Source of the DNA: Curtobacterium luteum
Lineage (GTDB): Bacteria > Actinomycetota > Actinomycetes > Actinomycetales > Microbacteriaceae
Direction of reading: 5' to 3'
NCBI RefSeq assembly: GCF_014646995.1
Contig: NZ_BMOI01000001.1
Span: 147,008-211,007, forward strand
Length of the DNA: 64,000 nt
The position numbers and the translations under genes were made by a program. The notes beneath the pieces were generated by a model. The model worked only from the letters and a program-made list of their open reading frames with translations. It was not told the origin of the DNA and did no database searches. Below are positions 1 to 8,149 of this stretch, one piece after another (the first letter of the stretch is position 1; each line of letters opens with the position of its first letter).

Positions 1-879
1 CGTGAAGCGCGGTGTCGGTGTCCCGCAGGTCGGGGCGCACGCCGTGGCAGCGACCTCGTACCGGTTCGGGAACACGACGTCGTCGTCGTCGAGCGGGAGG
101 TTCCAGAGCGCGTCCGTCCCGACCGTCGCGGTCTTCGTGACCGCTCGACCGGAGGCGGTGTCACGCAGCACGACGCGAGCAGTCGACCCCGGCAGCCCGG
201 TCCCGCCGATCGCCGGGAGGTCGCCGCCGTACTCGACCGTGGTGTCGTCGGCCGTCGGGTGCGTCACGGCGAACACGGGGTCCGGGCCGACGGGGATCGA
301 CCAGTGTCCGTCCGCGGCGACCGCACCGCTCACGACGTGGTCGTCGAAGGTGAGCGAGACGTCGGACCCCGGCTCTCCGGTACCCGTCGCGGTGAACGGC
401 ACGTCCACACCGCCCGCGCCGTCGGCCGGGCTGGTGATCGTGACGGCGTCGCCGAAGTCGGCGTCGACCGTCGTGGACGGTCCGGCCGCGTCGGACACCT
501 GGAACGCGTGCTCCCCGGAGAGGTGCTCGGCAGGCACAGGGATCCGGAACGCACCGGACGGGTCGGCGGTCGCTGCGACCCCGGTGAGGTCCGTGTCCGT
601 GGACGTCACGGTGACCCGGTCGCCCGGCGTGGTGCTGCCCTCGACCACGAGCTCACGCGACCGGTCGGGCAGGAACGTCGCGACCGCGTGCAACGGCGGG
701 GCGGCACGGGGGAGCGGCGCCGCCTGGGCTGCGCCGCTCCGCGCGGTCGCGGTCGCGGTCGTGGTCGGCTGGGCCGCGACGGCACCCGTCACCGAGGTCG
801 CCGACAGCGCTCCGCCGACGATGCACGCCACCACGACAGCGAGACGACCGTGCTGCACACGGATGAGGGGGTGGGACAA
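1..879 (-). CDS. Secreted Ig-like-repeat surface protein, N-terminal part (cut by window edge)
   Basis: Read on the minus strand from a TTG at 879-877, preceded by AAGGAG at 890-885 with 5 nt spacing. The frame is open for 293 codons to the window edge. The N-terminus is a signal peptide: basic start, hydrophobic stretch (LAVVVACIVGGALSATSV), then a likely cleavage after GAVA. The rest is rich in Thr, Gly, Asp and Val. It shows at least two repeated beta-sandwich-like units with phrases such as STTPGDRVTVTS, GTGEPGSDVSLTFDD and GLPGSTARVVLRD, each followed by DG-W-type or A-W-type strands. This is typical of bacterial Ig-like modules in wall or secreted proteins of Microbacteriaceae. The C-terminal part, which would carry any catalytic or sorting domain, lies outside the window, so the function is unknown. 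ATG/GTG-only gene calling would miss this start. Confidence 0.72.
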   Translation of the reverse strand, partial: MSHPLIRVQHGRLAVVVACIVGGALSATSVTGAVAAQPTTTATATARSGAAQAAPLPRAAPPLHAVATFLPDRSRELVVEGSTTPGDRVTVTSTDTDLTGVAATADPSGAFRIPVPAEHLSGEHAFQVSDAAGPSTTVDADFGDAVTITSPADGAGGVDVPFTATGTGEPGSDVSLTFDDHVVSGAVAADGHWSIPVGPDPVFAVTHPTADDTTVEYGGDLPAIGGTGLPGSTARVVLRDTASGRAVTKTATVGTDALWNLPLDDDDVVFPNRYEVAATACAPTCGTPTPRFT

Positions 880-941
880 CTGGGCTCCTTGCTCGAGGTG
901 AAGTATGTAATGTACAACATCCCGAGCTGCCCCTCGTCGTC

Positions 942-2024
942 CTAGGCGGTCACCCGTGCTCGGTGGTACTGCTGCGGCTCGTAGTCGACGTGCACGCCGA
1001 GCTCGACCGCCACGCGCAGCGGGAACGACGGGTCGCGGAGGAACTCCCGCCCGACCATCACGACGTCGGCCTGCCCGGTCGCGACGATCTGCTCGGCCTG
1101 GAACCCCTCGGAGATCATCCCGACGGCGATCGTGCCGATGCCCGCGTCACGCTTGACGGCCGCGGCGAACGGCACCTGGTAGCCGGGGCCGACCGGGATC
1201 GGGGCGCTCGCGACGTTGCCGCCGGTCGACACGTCCGCGAGGTCGGCACCGTGCTCGGCCGCCCACCGCGCGACCTGCGTGGTCTCCTCGAGCGTCAGGC
1301 CGCCGTCGACCCAGTCGGTCGCGGAGAACCGGACCACCACGGGGAAGCCGTCGCCGACCTCGGCGCGGATCGCGTCGAGCACCTCGAGCAGGGCGCGGGC
1401 ACGGTTCTCGAGCGAGCCGCCGTACTGGTCCTCGCGGTGGTTCGACAGCGGGGACAGGAACTGGTGCAGGAGGTAGCCGTGCGCCGCGTGCACCTCGACG
1501 AGGTCGAAGCCGGCCTCGATCGCGCGGCGTGCCGATGCGGCGAAGGACAGGGCGAGCACCCGGACGTCCTCCGCGGCGAGCTCCCGCGGGACCGCGTAGC
1601 CGTCGAACGCCTCGGGCGAGGGCGCGACGGTCTGCCAGCCGCCGTCCTCGACCGGCACCGAGCCGCGCGTGGACTCCCACGGGCGGAACGTCGACGCCTT
1701 CCGGCCGGCGTGGGCGAGCTGCACGCCGGCGGCGGCTCCCTGCGAGTGGATGAAGTCGACGATCGGACGGAACGCGTCACGCTGCTCGTCGTTCCAGAGC
1801 CCGAGGTCCTGCGGGCTGATCCGGCCCTCCGGCACGACCCCGGTCGCCTCGACCACGACCGCACCCGCGCCGCCCTTCGCGAACGACCCGAGGTGCACGA
1901 GGTGCCAGGGAGTCGGCACGCCGTCCTGCGCCTCGACCGAGTACTGGCACATCGGCGACACCCAGATGCGGTTGCGGACGGTGAGGTCGCGGATGGTGAT
2001 GGGCTCGAACAGGGCGTGCGTCAC
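942..2024 (-). CDS. NADH:flavin oxidoreductase, Old Yellow Enzyme family (YqjM/NamA-like)
   Basis: A 360-residue FMN-dependent ene-reductase of the OYE family, cytosolic. The start VTHALFEPITIRDL is a GTG at 2024-2022 with a GAAGGAG site just upstream. Family motifs: PMCQYS near residue 25 (the Cys that tunes FMN in the YqjM class), QLAHAGRKAS near 100 and HAAHGYLLHQFLSP near 175, which hold the flavin and substrate. The C-terminal VMVGREFLRDP phosphate-binding segment is intact. Length matches YqjM-type enzymes (about 340-365 aa). The start overlaps the stop of the upstream HAD gene by 4 nt (GTGA), so the two are probably translated together. The family reduces activated C=C bonds; the native substrate cannot be told from sequence. 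Confidence 0.93.
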   Translation of the reverse strand: MTHALFEPITIRDLTVRNRIWVSPMCQYSVEAQDGVPTPWHLVHLGSFAKGGAGAVVVEATGVVPEGRISPQDLGLWNDEQRDAFRPIVDFIHSQGAAAGVQLAHAGRKASTFRPWESTRGSVPVEDGGWQTVAPSPEAFDGYAVPRELAAEDVRVLALSFAASARRAIEAGFDLVEVHAAHGYLLHQFLSPLSNHREDQYGGSLENRARALLEVLDAIRAEVGDGFPVVVRFSATDWVDGGLTLEETTQVARWAAEHGADLADVSTGGNVASAPIPVGPGYQVPFAAAVKRDAGIGTIAVGMISEGFQAEQIVATGQADVVMVGREFLRDPSFPLRVAVELGVHVDYEPQQYHRARVTA

Positions 2025-2659
2025 GCGGGTGCTCCTTCGGGGGTCGTCGTCGCCAGGTCCTGCAGGAAGGTCCGCAGCCCGGCGGCGGACGTGTAGTGGT
2101 GGCCGACCGCCCCGATCGCTTCCGCACCGGCGGCGTTCTCGGCCCTGTTGTCGACGAACACCATCTGCGCGGGCGTGATTCCCAGGTGTGCGCACGTGTC
2201 TCGGTAGATGGATGCGTGGGGCTTCAGCACGTGCTCCTCGGCGCTCACGACGACCGTCTCGAAGAGCGATCCCATGGGCGATCGGCGGTACGGGTCGCCG
2301 AAGTCGAAGCCGGCGTTCGACAGGAGTGCGAGCCGGGTGCCGGCGTCGTGCAGCTCCTCCACGAGCGCGAGGGTCTCCGGCTCGACCTCGAACCAGCCGG
2401 TGAAGTCGATCGCCCAGAACCGGTGCACGTCCGTGACGCTCCAGCGTCGCCCGACCCGGTCGCCGATCGCCCGCCAGTAGGCCAGCACGGAGAGGTCGCC
2501 ACGGTCGAGGTCGTGCCGGAGCTCCTGGTACACCGGGAACAGCTCCTCGCCCGGCACACCGGTCGCAGCGACGAGGGCGTCCCGGGACGCGTGCGGCGTC
2601 CGGCTGATCACCTCCCCGTAGTCGAAGACCACCACGCGACCGGGGAGGAACAGGCTCAT
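2021..2659 (-). CDS. HAD-IA family hydrolase
   Basis: A 212-residue haloacid-dehalogenase-like hydrolase. Motif I is VVFDYGEVI with the nucleophile Asp13; Gly replaces the usual +2 Asp, as in HAD-IA proteins of the epoxide-hydrolase N-domain type. Motif II is LLSNA, motif III is the Lys in LKPHASIY, and motif IV is FVDNRAENAAGA. An alpha-helical cap lies between motifs I and II. The ATG at 2659-2657 has no Shine-Dalgarno site. A TACGGT -10 box (2672-2667, minus strand) lies 7 nt upstream, so the mRNA is probably leaderless. The box overlaps the -10 of the divergent nnrD. It is the first gene of a pair with the OYE gene. Substrate unknown. Confidence 0.88.
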   Translation of the reverse strand: MSLFLPGRVVVFDYGEVISRTPHASRDALVAATGVPGEELFPVYQELRHDLDRGDLSVLAYWRAIGDRVGRRWSVTDVHRFWAIDFTGWFEVEPETLALVEELHDAGTRLALLSNAGFDFGDPYRRSPMGSLFETVVVSAEEHVLKPHASIYRDTCAHLGITPAQMVFVDNRAENAAGAEAIGAVGHHYTSAAGLRTFLQDLATTTPEGAPA

Positions 2660-2666
2660 GCGCCCC

Positions 2667-2676
2667 ACCGTACTGT
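2667..2676. promoter_or_regulatory. Overlapping back-to-back -10 boxes for HAD and nnrD (leaderless)
   Basis: The ten bases ACCGTACTGT contain TACTGT on the plus strand (2671-2676) and TACGGT on the minus strand (2672-2667), sharing the central TA. Each ends 7 nt from the start codon of its gene (ATG 2684 and ATG 2659). Only 24 bp separate the two genes and neither has a ribosome binding site, so both transcripts should begin at or next to the start codon. Simultaneous polymerase binding at both boxes looks sterically impossible. This is inferred from box shape and spacing. Confidence 0.6.
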
Positions 2677-2683
2677 GGGCACG

Positions 2684-3541
2684 ATGAGCGAGCCCGTGCC
2701 CTTCCGACCGTCCGACGCCGCCCGCTGGCTGACCGTGCCGCACGGCGAGTCGACGAAGTACCGCCGCGGCGTGCTCGGCGTCGCGACGGGCTCCGACCGG
2801 TACCCGGGCGCGGCCGTCCTCGGCGTCGACGCGGCCGTGCACACCGGGGTCGGCATGGTCCGCTACGTCGGTCCGACGCGCGCCACCGACCACGTGCTGA
2901 CCCGTCGACCGGAGTCCGTGTCCGGCGTCGGACGCGTCCAGGCGTGGCTCGTCGGGTCGGGCATCTCCGCCCCGTCCCTCGACGACCTCGACGACGCGAC
3001 CGCCGACGCCTTCCGACACGCCTCCGACGACGGCGTCCCGGTCGTCGTCGACGCCGGTGCGATCCCGCTCGTCGACCTGGGCCCGCTCGCGGTGCTCACG
3101 CCGCACGCGGGCGAAGCCGCCTCCCTCCTCGGCGAGTCCCGCGAGGAGGTCGAGGCCGACCCGGCCGCCGCCGCGCTCCGTGCCGCACGGCAGACCGGCA
3201 GCGTCGTGCTCCTCAAGGGGGAGCGCACCCACGTGGTCACCCCGGACGGCGGCGTCGCGCTCGTCGCGTCCTCGGCGACCCCCTGGCTCGCGACCGCCGG
3301 CGCCGGCGACGCGCTCGGCGGCGTGCTCGGTGCGCTCGTCGCGGGCCGCCAGGGCGCCGTCGAGGCGGCGGGCAGCGCGCTGACGCCGTCGGACCTCGCA
3401 CACCTCGCCGCCACGGCCGCGGTCGTGCACGGGCTCGCGGCGCGCCGCGCCTCCCGTGGTGGGCCCTTCCCGATCACGGCGCTCGTGGAGCAGCTGCCCG
3501 GCGTCGTCCGCGACCTCGCGGTCGACGGCGACGCGGCCTGA
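2684..3541 (+). CDS. nnrD: ADP-dependent NAD(P)H-hydrate dehydratase
   Basis: A 285-residue stand-alone dehydratase that repairs hydrated NAD(P)H (NAD(P)HX) using ADP. It has the ribokinase-like fold of the family: GVLGVATGSDRYPGAAVL near residue 30, LTPHAGEAASLLG near 138, the nucleotide-proximal LKGERTHVVTPDG, and the catalytic ATAGAGDALGGVLGAL segment near 205. The NnrE epimerase domain found in fused versions is absent, which is common in Actinobacteria. The ATG at 2684 is chosen because a TACTGT box lies 7 nt upstream and the coding similarity begins here. Divergent from the HAD gene. Followed by 242 bp of repeat-containing non-coding DNA. Confidence 0.93.
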   Translation: MSEPVPFRPSDAARWLTVPHGESTKYRRGVLGVATGSDRYPGAAVLGVDAAVHTGVGMVRYVGPTRATDHVLTRRPESVSGVGRVQAWLVGSGISAPSLDDLDDATADAFRHASDDGVPVVVDAGAIPLVDLGPLAVLTPHAGEAASLLGESREEVEADPAAAALRAARQTGSVVLLKGERTHVVTPDGGVALVASSATPWLATAGAGDALGGVLGALVAGRQGAVEAAGSALTPSDLAHLAATAAVVHGLAARRASRGGPFPITALVEQLPGVVRDLAVDGDAA

Positions 3542-3783
3542 CCACCGCCCGGCAGGACCTCGGCCGCCGTGTGGCGACGGTGTCGTCGTCGCACGACAGC
3601 GGTGCGGTCGTCGCGCGTCGGTCGCGAGGTGACCATCGGCCGTCCCGCATCGGTCGTGACGTCACCACGTGACGGCCGGGAGGCTCGTGGCGGGCCCGCC
3701 TCGTGCCTCCAGGCCGGCTGTCGGGTCGCGGCCGGCGACGCGCTCCCCGGTGCTCCATGGGTGCGGGTGGGTACGCTCGTCCG
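3542..3783. other. Intergenic region with an inverted-repeat element
   Basis: This 242-bp gap between nnrD and the membrane glycosyltransferase gene shows no convincing coding frame. It contains the palindrome GTGACGTCAC near 3655-3664, the inverted element at 3674-3717 (listed separately), and the TACGCT box at 3772-3777 that probably starts the next gene. Confidence 0.6.
3674..3717. repeat. GGCCGGGAGGC inverted element, copy A
   Basis: Left arm GGCCGGGAGGC (3674-3684) and right arm GCCTCCAGGCC (3705-3715) flank the perfect 12-bp palindrome GGCGGGCCCGCC (3689-3700). Related copies or half copies occur at 12155, 13898, 14007, 19237, 51089, 51771, 53652, 54457 and 63814, all between genes. 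Function unknown. Confidence 0.7.
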
Positions 3784-5073
3784 GTGCAGCGAAGAGCCTG
3801 GGTCGAGCCCGTCCTGTTCGGAGCGGCCTTCGTCGCCGTGCACGCCGCGCTGTGGTGGCTGACCACGGTGTCAGCCAACCTCCCGCTCGGCGACGTGACC
3901 ATCACCTACCGACGGTGGATCGAGACGGGGCAGCAGTCGCACTTCTGGGTCGGCGTCGACGAGGCCTGGGTGTACCCGATCCTCGCGATCGTGCCGATGG
4001 CGGCCGCGGCGCTCGGCGGCGTCGCCGCGATCGGGACCGGCTGGCTCGTCCTCGTGGTGCTCCTCGACGCCGCGGCGTGCCTGCTGCTCTGGCGGCACCG
4101 CACCTGGGTCGGTGCGGCACGGGTCCGTGTCGTCTGGTGGTGGCTCGTCTTCCTGCTCGCCCTCGGCCCGATCGCGCTCGGCCGGATCGACAGCATCGCG
4201 ACCGTGCTCGCGCTCGCCGGGGTCGCGTTCGTCGCCACCCGTCCGGCGGTCGCGTCCGTGCTGTTCACCGCCGCCGCGTGGACCAAGGTGTGGCCGGCCG
4301 CGCTCGTGGGCGTCCTGGCGCTCCTGCGGCGCGGACGTCGGCGGGGCGTGGTCGTCGGTGCGCTCGTGACCACGGCGCTCATCGTGCTCGTGGACGTGCT
4401 CTACGGCGGTGCACCCTACCTGTTCTCGTTCATCGGGGAGCAGGGCGGTCGGGCGCTCCAGATCGAGTCGCCCCTCGCGACCCCGTTCCTGTGGGCTGCC
4501 GCCGCCCACGTGCCGGGGGCCGCCGTCTACTACGACCGCGAGATCCTGACCTTCGAGGTGTCCGGCGCCGGCACCCACGCGGCGGCGGCGGTGTCGACGC
4601 CCCTCATGGCCCTGGTGGTGCTCGCCGGGGTCGTGCTGGCGCTCCGGGCGGTCCGGCGGGGTGCCTCCCGGACCCAGGCCGCGCCGCTGCTCGCACTCGT
4701 GCTCGTCGCCGCGCTCGTCGCGACGAACAAGGTCGGGTCTCCGCAGTACATCGGCTGGTTCGCCGTGCCGGTCGTGTGGGGGCTCGTCGCGGGCCGGCCG
4801 AGCGCGAGGCGGTTCCTGCCGCTGGCCCTGCTGGCGCTCCCGATGGCCTTCTTGACGCAGCTCGTCTACCCGGGCTACTACGACCAGGTCCTGACGGTGC
4901 AGCCGTGGATCCTCGTGGTGCTGACGCTCCGGAACGTGCTCGAGGTCGTCGTGCTGGTGTGGGGCGTGGTCGAGCTCGTGCGGCTCGGGGCGCGGGGGCG
5001 GGCGCGGGGGTCGCTGGCGTCCGCTGCTCCGTCGTCGCGTTCCCGGCTCGAGCCGGGCAGGATGGACGCATGA
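3784..5073 (+). CDS. GT87-like (DUF2029) polytopic membrane glycosyltransferase
   Basis: A 429-residue integral membrane protein with about ten hydrophobic segments (for example LFGAAFVAVHAALWWLTTV, WLVLVVLLDAAACLLLW, PLMALVVLAGVVLALRAV). The layout resembles the GT-C fold mannosyltransferases grouped as GT87/DUF2029, which use polyprenyl-phosphate sugars outside the membrane. Acidic residues of the first extracytoplasmic loop (VGVDEAWVYP, residues around 55-65) and the segment GRIDSIATVLAL fit the family pattern. The GTG at 3784 was chosen because a TACGCT -10 box ends 6 nt before it, giving a leaderless start. The stop overlaps the next start (ATGA). Sugar and acceptor are unknown; the family call rests on topology and weak motifs. 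Confidence 0.7.
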   Translation: MQRRAWVEPVLFGAAFVAVHAALWWLTTVSANLPLGDVTITYRRWIETGQQSHFWVGVDEAWVYPILAIVPMAAAALGGVAAIGTGWLVLVVLLDAAACLLLWRHRTWVGAARVRVVWWWLVFLLALGPIALGRIDSIATVLALAGVAFVATRPAVASVLFTAAAWTKVWPAALVGVLALLRRGRRRGVVVGALVTTALIVLVDVLYGGAPYLFSFIGEQGGRALQIESPLATPFLWAAAAHVPGAAVYYDREILTFEVSGAGTHAAAAVSTPLMALVVLAGVVLALRAVRRGASRTQAAPLLALVLVAALVATNKVGSPQYIGWFAVPVVWGLVAGRPSARRFLPLALLALPMAFLTQLVYPGYYDQVLTVQPWILVVLTLRNVLEVVVLVWGVVELVRLGARGRARGSLASAAPSSRSRLEPGRMDA

Positions 5074-5378
5074 TCGTCGCGTTCTCCGTCGCACCGTCCG
5101 GTGGTCCCGCCGCAACCGAGGACGGGTCCGTGCACGGCGCCGTCGCCGCCGCCGTGCGGGTCGTCCGCGAGAGCGGCCTGCCGAACCGCACCTCGTCGAT
5201 GTTCACGGAGCTCGAGGGGGAGTGGGACGAGGTGATGGACGTCGTGAAGCGTGCGACCGAGGCCGTCGCACCGTTCGGCACGCGGGTGTCGCTCGTGCTC
5301 AAGGCCGACATCCGGCCCGGGCACGCGGGGGAGATCGACGGCAAGGTGGAGCGGCTCGAGGCGGCGCTGGACCGCTGA
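5070..5378 (+). CDS. MTH1187 family thiamine-binding protein (DUF77)
   Basis: A 102-residue soluble protein. It starts MIVAFSVAPSG and has the family signatures SGLPNRTSSMFTELEGEWDEVMDVVKRA in its middle (quoted in parts: SGLPNRTSSMFTELEGEWD) and RVSLVLKADIRPG, followed by a C-terminal KVERLEAAL helix. The fold is ferredoxin-like and family members bind thiamine or related ligands; the cellular role is not settled. The ATG overlaps the stop of the membrane glycosyltransferase gene by ATGA, so translation is probably coupled, but a functional link is not obvious. Length matches the family (about 100 aa). Confidence 0.85.
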   Translation: MIVAFSVAPSGGPAATEDGSVHGAVAAAVRVVRESGLPNRTSSMFTELEGEWDEVMDVVKRATEAVAPFGTRVSLVLKADIRPGHAGEIDGKVERLEAALDR

Positions 5379-5482
5379 GCGTGCGCGAGCTCGCGCTGGT
5401 CGCGGGTGGGTGTGCTGATCGACCGCTCTGCGCGCCGACGACACGCCGCACGCCTCCCGCGGATGTCGGTGGTCAGGTGTCT

Positions 5483-5506
5483 CCTGTCGGTGACGGACGC
5501 GACAGG
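5483..5506. repeat. Short inverted repeat CCTGTCG/CGACAGG
   Basis: CCTGTCG (5483-5489) and CGACAGG (5500-5506) form a 7-bp stem with a 10-nt loop, 27 nt upstream of the zinc-ribbon ORF and about 105 nt past the previous stop. It could be an operator for the small gene or a weak terminator; the sequence does not decide. Confidence 0.4.
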
Positions 5507-5533
5507 CGTCCGCACGACGACGAGGAGCTGCTC

Positions 5534-5713
5534 ATGATGCACGACGGCTGGTGCCCCGACTGCGACCTGCGTTCGGTCGTCATCGACGTGGACGACGCCG
5601 GCGAGCACGCCTGGGCGACCTGCTCCGAGTGCGGTGCGGGCTGGGTCCACCGGGACGAGCTGCCCGAGTCCGCGGCTGCCGCCCCGAGCACCACGGAGCG
5701 CCGCGCGGCCTGA
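5534..5713 (+). CDS. Small zinc-ribbon-like protein (59 aa)
   Basis: Starts at ATG 5534 (a second ATG follows directly), 7 nt after a GAGGAG site. Near the N-terminus is WCPDC and 25 residues later TCSEC, two CxxC knuckles that suggest a single zinc ribbon: M-M-H-D-G-W-C-P-D-C ... C-S-E-C-G-A-G-W. The tail is Ala/Ser/Pro rich and probably disordered. I do not recognise a characterised family. Small two-knuckle proteins of this kind occur singly in Microbacteriaceae and are usually annotated hypothetical. Plausible roles are nucleic-acid binding or a metal-dependent structural partner, but nothing nearby supports one. Confidence 0.7.
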   Translation: MMHDGWCPDCDLRSVVIDVDDAGEHAWATCSECGAGWVHRDELPESAAAAPSTTERRAA

Positions 5714-5981
5714 CCCACCGGCTGGCCCGTCGAGGTCGCCCGAGGGCGCCGGGTGTCGGTCGAATCGATTCGGCCTGTCGTCTTCCGTCCGGCCGTTGGA
5801 GCGTTCTACACTGCTGGGAGCGGGTCGGCCCGGCCGTCCCGTCACCCGTTCGACGCCGAACCGGGACGCCCTCCGAGTGCTGGTGCCCACCCGTCGACGG
5901 CGAGCCGGTCGGCAGGGAACGCGCGACACCTCGAGCGCGTGACGCCCCGCTCGACCCACCTCCCGTCCGAGAACAGGCACC
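5714..5981. promoter_or_regulatory. Upstream region of the MFS gene with a 12-bp palindrome
   Basis: The 268-bp gap has no gene. CGAATCGATTCG (5761-5772) is a perfect palindrome and a candidate operator. TACACT (5807-5812) with TTCCGT about 18 bp upstream is a weak promoter candidate. The leader would then be about 165 nt. Confidence 0.35.
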
Positions 5982-7247
5982 ATGACCAACCTCACGCCTG
6001 CGCGCCGCACTGCCGCGCTCGTCGCCCTCGCCCTCGGTGGGTTCGCGATCGGTTCGACCGAGTTCGTCGCGATGGGGCTCCTGCCGAACATCGCGGCGGC
6101 GCTCCTGCCGGGCCAGTACGCGGCGGACCCGGACGCCGGTGTCGCCCACGCGGGCTGGATCGTCAGCGCCTACGCACTCGGGGTCGTCGTCGGCGCGCCC
6201 ACGATCGCGGCGATGTCCGCCAAGTTCCCGCGCAAGGGACTCGTCCTCGTGCTGCTCGTCGGCTTCGTCCTGGCCACCGTCGCGAGCGCGGTCCTGCCGA
6301 CGTTCGGTCTCGTGCTCGTCGCGCGGTTCGTCGCCGGACTCCCGCACGGGGCCTACTTCGGCATCGCGTCGATCGTCGCCGGGGACATGATGGGCCCCGG
6401 CAAGCGCGGCAAGGGCATCGCGATGGTGATGCTCGGCCTGTCCGTCGCGAACGTCGTCGGTGTCCCGGCGATCACCTGGGTCGGCCAGGTCGCGGGCTGG
6501 CGCACCGCGTACGGCGTCGTCGCGGCGCTGTTCGGGGCGACGTTCCTCGCCGTGGCGGCCTTCGTGCCCCGGTCGCCCCGGGACGAGCACGCCACCATCG
6601 GTCGGGAGCTCCGCGCGTTCCGGAAGCCGCAGCTCTGGATCGTGATGGGCCTCGGGGCGATCGGCTTCGGCGGCTTCTTCGCGGTGTACTCGTACATCTC
6701 GCCGCTGGTCCAGCACGTGACCGGGCTCAGCGAGTCCGCGGTCCCGCTCGTGCTCGTCGTCGTGGGGCTGGGCATGGTGGTCGGTGGTGTCGTCGGCGGA
6801 CACCTGGCCGACCACAGCGTGAAGCGGACGATCTACGTCGGCCTGCTGGCGCTCGTGGGTGCACTGCTCCTCACCGTGCTGACCGCGCAGTGGACGGTCG
6901 GCATGGTCGCCGGCGCGTTCCTGCTGGGCGCCACGTCGTCCGCGATCCCGCCGGCCGTGCAGTCGCGGCTCATGGACGTCGCCGGTGACGCGCGCACGAT
7001 CGCCGCGGCGCTCAACCACTCGGCGTTCAACATCGGCAACTCGCTCGGCGCGGCGCTCGGTGGCGCGGTGATCGCTGCCGGGTTCGGCTTCCTCGCCCCG
7101 GCGTGGCTCGGTATCGTGCTCGCGCTGCTCGGCGTCGGTGTCACGGCGATCAGCTACGGCGTGGAGCGTCGGTCGGGCGCTCGTGCCGCGCTCCGCTCCT
7201 CGCACCCGTCCACCGGGCCGATCACCGCGCCGGTGCCCACCGTCTGA
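5982..7247 (+). CDS. MFS transporter, DHA1 family (AraJ/Cml-like efflux)
   Basis: A 421-residue major facilitator with twelve predicted membrane segments. The N-terminus matches the DHA1 sugar/drug efflux group (AraJ, SetA-like, CmlR): LALGGFAIGSTEFVAMGLLPNI, with GSTEFV typical of this branch. Motif A-like MSAKFPRKGLVL lies in the loop between TM2 and TM3, and GLPHGAYFGIASIVAGDM in TM4-TM5 is characteristic. The central loop is near residue 205 and the C-terminus is cytoplasmic. Family members export sugars, arabinose polymers or antibiotics by proton antiport; the substrate cannot be assigned. Single-gene unit, followed by a long hairpin and the convergent response-regulator gene. Confidence 0.9.
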   Translation: MTNLTPARRTAALVALALGGFAIGSTEFVAMGLLPNIAAALLPGQYAADPDAGVAHAGWIVSAYALGVVVGAPTIAAMSAKFPRKGLVLVLLVGFVLATVASAVLPTFGLVLVARFVAGLPHGAYFGIASIVAGDMMGPGKRGKGIAMVMLGLSVANVVGVPAITWVGQVAGWRTAYGVVAALFGATFLAVAAFVPRSPRDEHATIGRELRAFRKPQLWIVMGLGAIGFGGFFAVYSYISPLVQHVTGLSESAVPLVLVVVGLGMVVGGVVGGHLADHSVKRTIYVGLLALVGALLLTVLTAQWTVGMVAGAFLLGATSSAIPPAVQSRLMDVAGDARTIAAALNHSAFNIGNSLGAALGGAVIAAGFGFLAPAWLGIVLALLGVGVTAISYGVERRSGARAALRSSHPSTGPITAPVPTV

Positions 7248-7355
7248 CGCCGGCGCGACGGACGCCGCGGCGCCGCCGTCGCCGTCGGCGCGCCGCGGTC
7301 GTCGGCGTCCGCTGTCGGCGCGGTCGTCGGCGTCCGCTGTCGGCGCGCTTCGCGC

Positions 7356-7419
7356 TCGCACAACCGAAGTCACCCCGAACCACGCGGTTGCGCGGTGCTG
7401 GGTGACTTCGGTTGTGCGA
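7356..7419. repeat. 64-nt palindrome with 20-bp perfect arms (REP-like or bidirectional terminator)
   Basis: Left arm TCGCACAACCGAAGTCACCC (7356-7375) is the exact reverse complement of 7400-7419; the loop is 24 nt. It lies between convergent genes (MFS and response regulator). A related 60-nt palindrome sits at 53546-53605 and shares GCACAACC, AAGTC, GAACCACGCG and GGTTGTGC. Two copies with compensating changes suggest a dispersed palindromic family rather than a chance terminator. There is no T-run. Confidence 0.85.
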
Positions 7420-7477
7420 CGGTGCGAACGCGTCGCACCGAGCGGGCTGCCGCCTGAGCGGGCTGCGACCCGGGCGA

Positions 7478-8149
7478 CTACAGCCCGAGCGGGCTGCCGT
7501 CCTGCACGATGATGCCGTCGGTGATCGCCCGCTTCCGCAGCGCCACCTTGGTGCCGACGTCGAAGCCGGCGACACGGTACTTCTCACGGATGCGCTTGAG
7601 GTAGCTCTTCGCAGTCTCCTCGGAGATGCCGAGCTGGTACGCGACGCTCTTCACCGGCTCGCCGCCGCCGTAGAGGGCCATGACGCGGCGCTCCTGGGCG
7701 CTGAGCTTCGGCACGCCGCCGACGTCGCCGGAGTTGATGGCCAGGTCGAGCTCGGCGGAGACGTACTGCTCGCCGCGCTGGGCCGACCGGATCGCCTCGA
7801 CGATCATCTCGGCGTCCTCGCTCTTCACGAGGTAGCCGAGCGCGCCGGCCGCCAGCGCCTCGCGGACGACGTTGGGCTCGGAGTACGTGCTCATCACGAC
7901 GGTCTTCACCCCGGCGGTCTTGAGCGTCGAGATCTTCAGCGAGACCGGGATCGAGTCCTTGAGGTCGAGGTCGAGCAGCACCACGTCGACCGGGAACGCG
8001 GGACTGGTGAGCAGTTCCGGCCAGGTCGTGACCGCGGCGACGAGCGTGATGTCGTCCGCGGCGCTGCGGATCCACTCGGTCAGTGCGCCGAGGAGCATCT
8101 TGTGGTCGTCGACGAGCGCGAGTCGGATCGGTTCCTCTGGAGTCGCCAT
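7478..8149 (-). CDS. LuxR-family (NarL-type) response regulator
   Basis: 223 residues. The receiver domain (about 9-125) has the acidic pair Asp14-Asp15 in LALVDDHKML, the phosphoacceptor Asp60 in VVLLDLDL, the switch Ser/Thr in VVMSTYSEP and the conserved Lys in GALGYLVKSED. The C-terminal LuxR HTH (about 150-210) reads LSAQERRVMALYGGGEPVK and GISEETAKSYLKRIREKY. It would bind DNA as a phosphorylated dimer. It is the last gene of a same-strand cassette after the histidine kinase and a membrane protein, with 110 bp upstream of its own. The start is the ATG at 8149, preceded by a GAAAGGA site. Target genes unknown. Confidence 0.93.
   Translation of the reverse strand: MATPEEPIRLALVDDHKMLLGALTEWIRSAADDITLVAAVTTWPELLTSPAFPVDVVLLDLDLKDSIPVSLKISTLKTAGVKTVVMSTYSEPNVVREALAAGALGYLVKSEDAEMIVEAIRSAQRGEQYVSAELDLAINSGDVGGVPKLSAQERRVMALYGGGEPVKSVAYQLGISEETAKSYLKRIREKYRVAGFDVGTKVALRKRAITDGIIVQDGSPLGL

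Noticed and set aside
2..945. Two long plus-strand open frames at the left edge
   Set aside because: They are antisense shadows of the minus-strand Ig-like gene: no signal, no domain, and codon third positions do not favour them.
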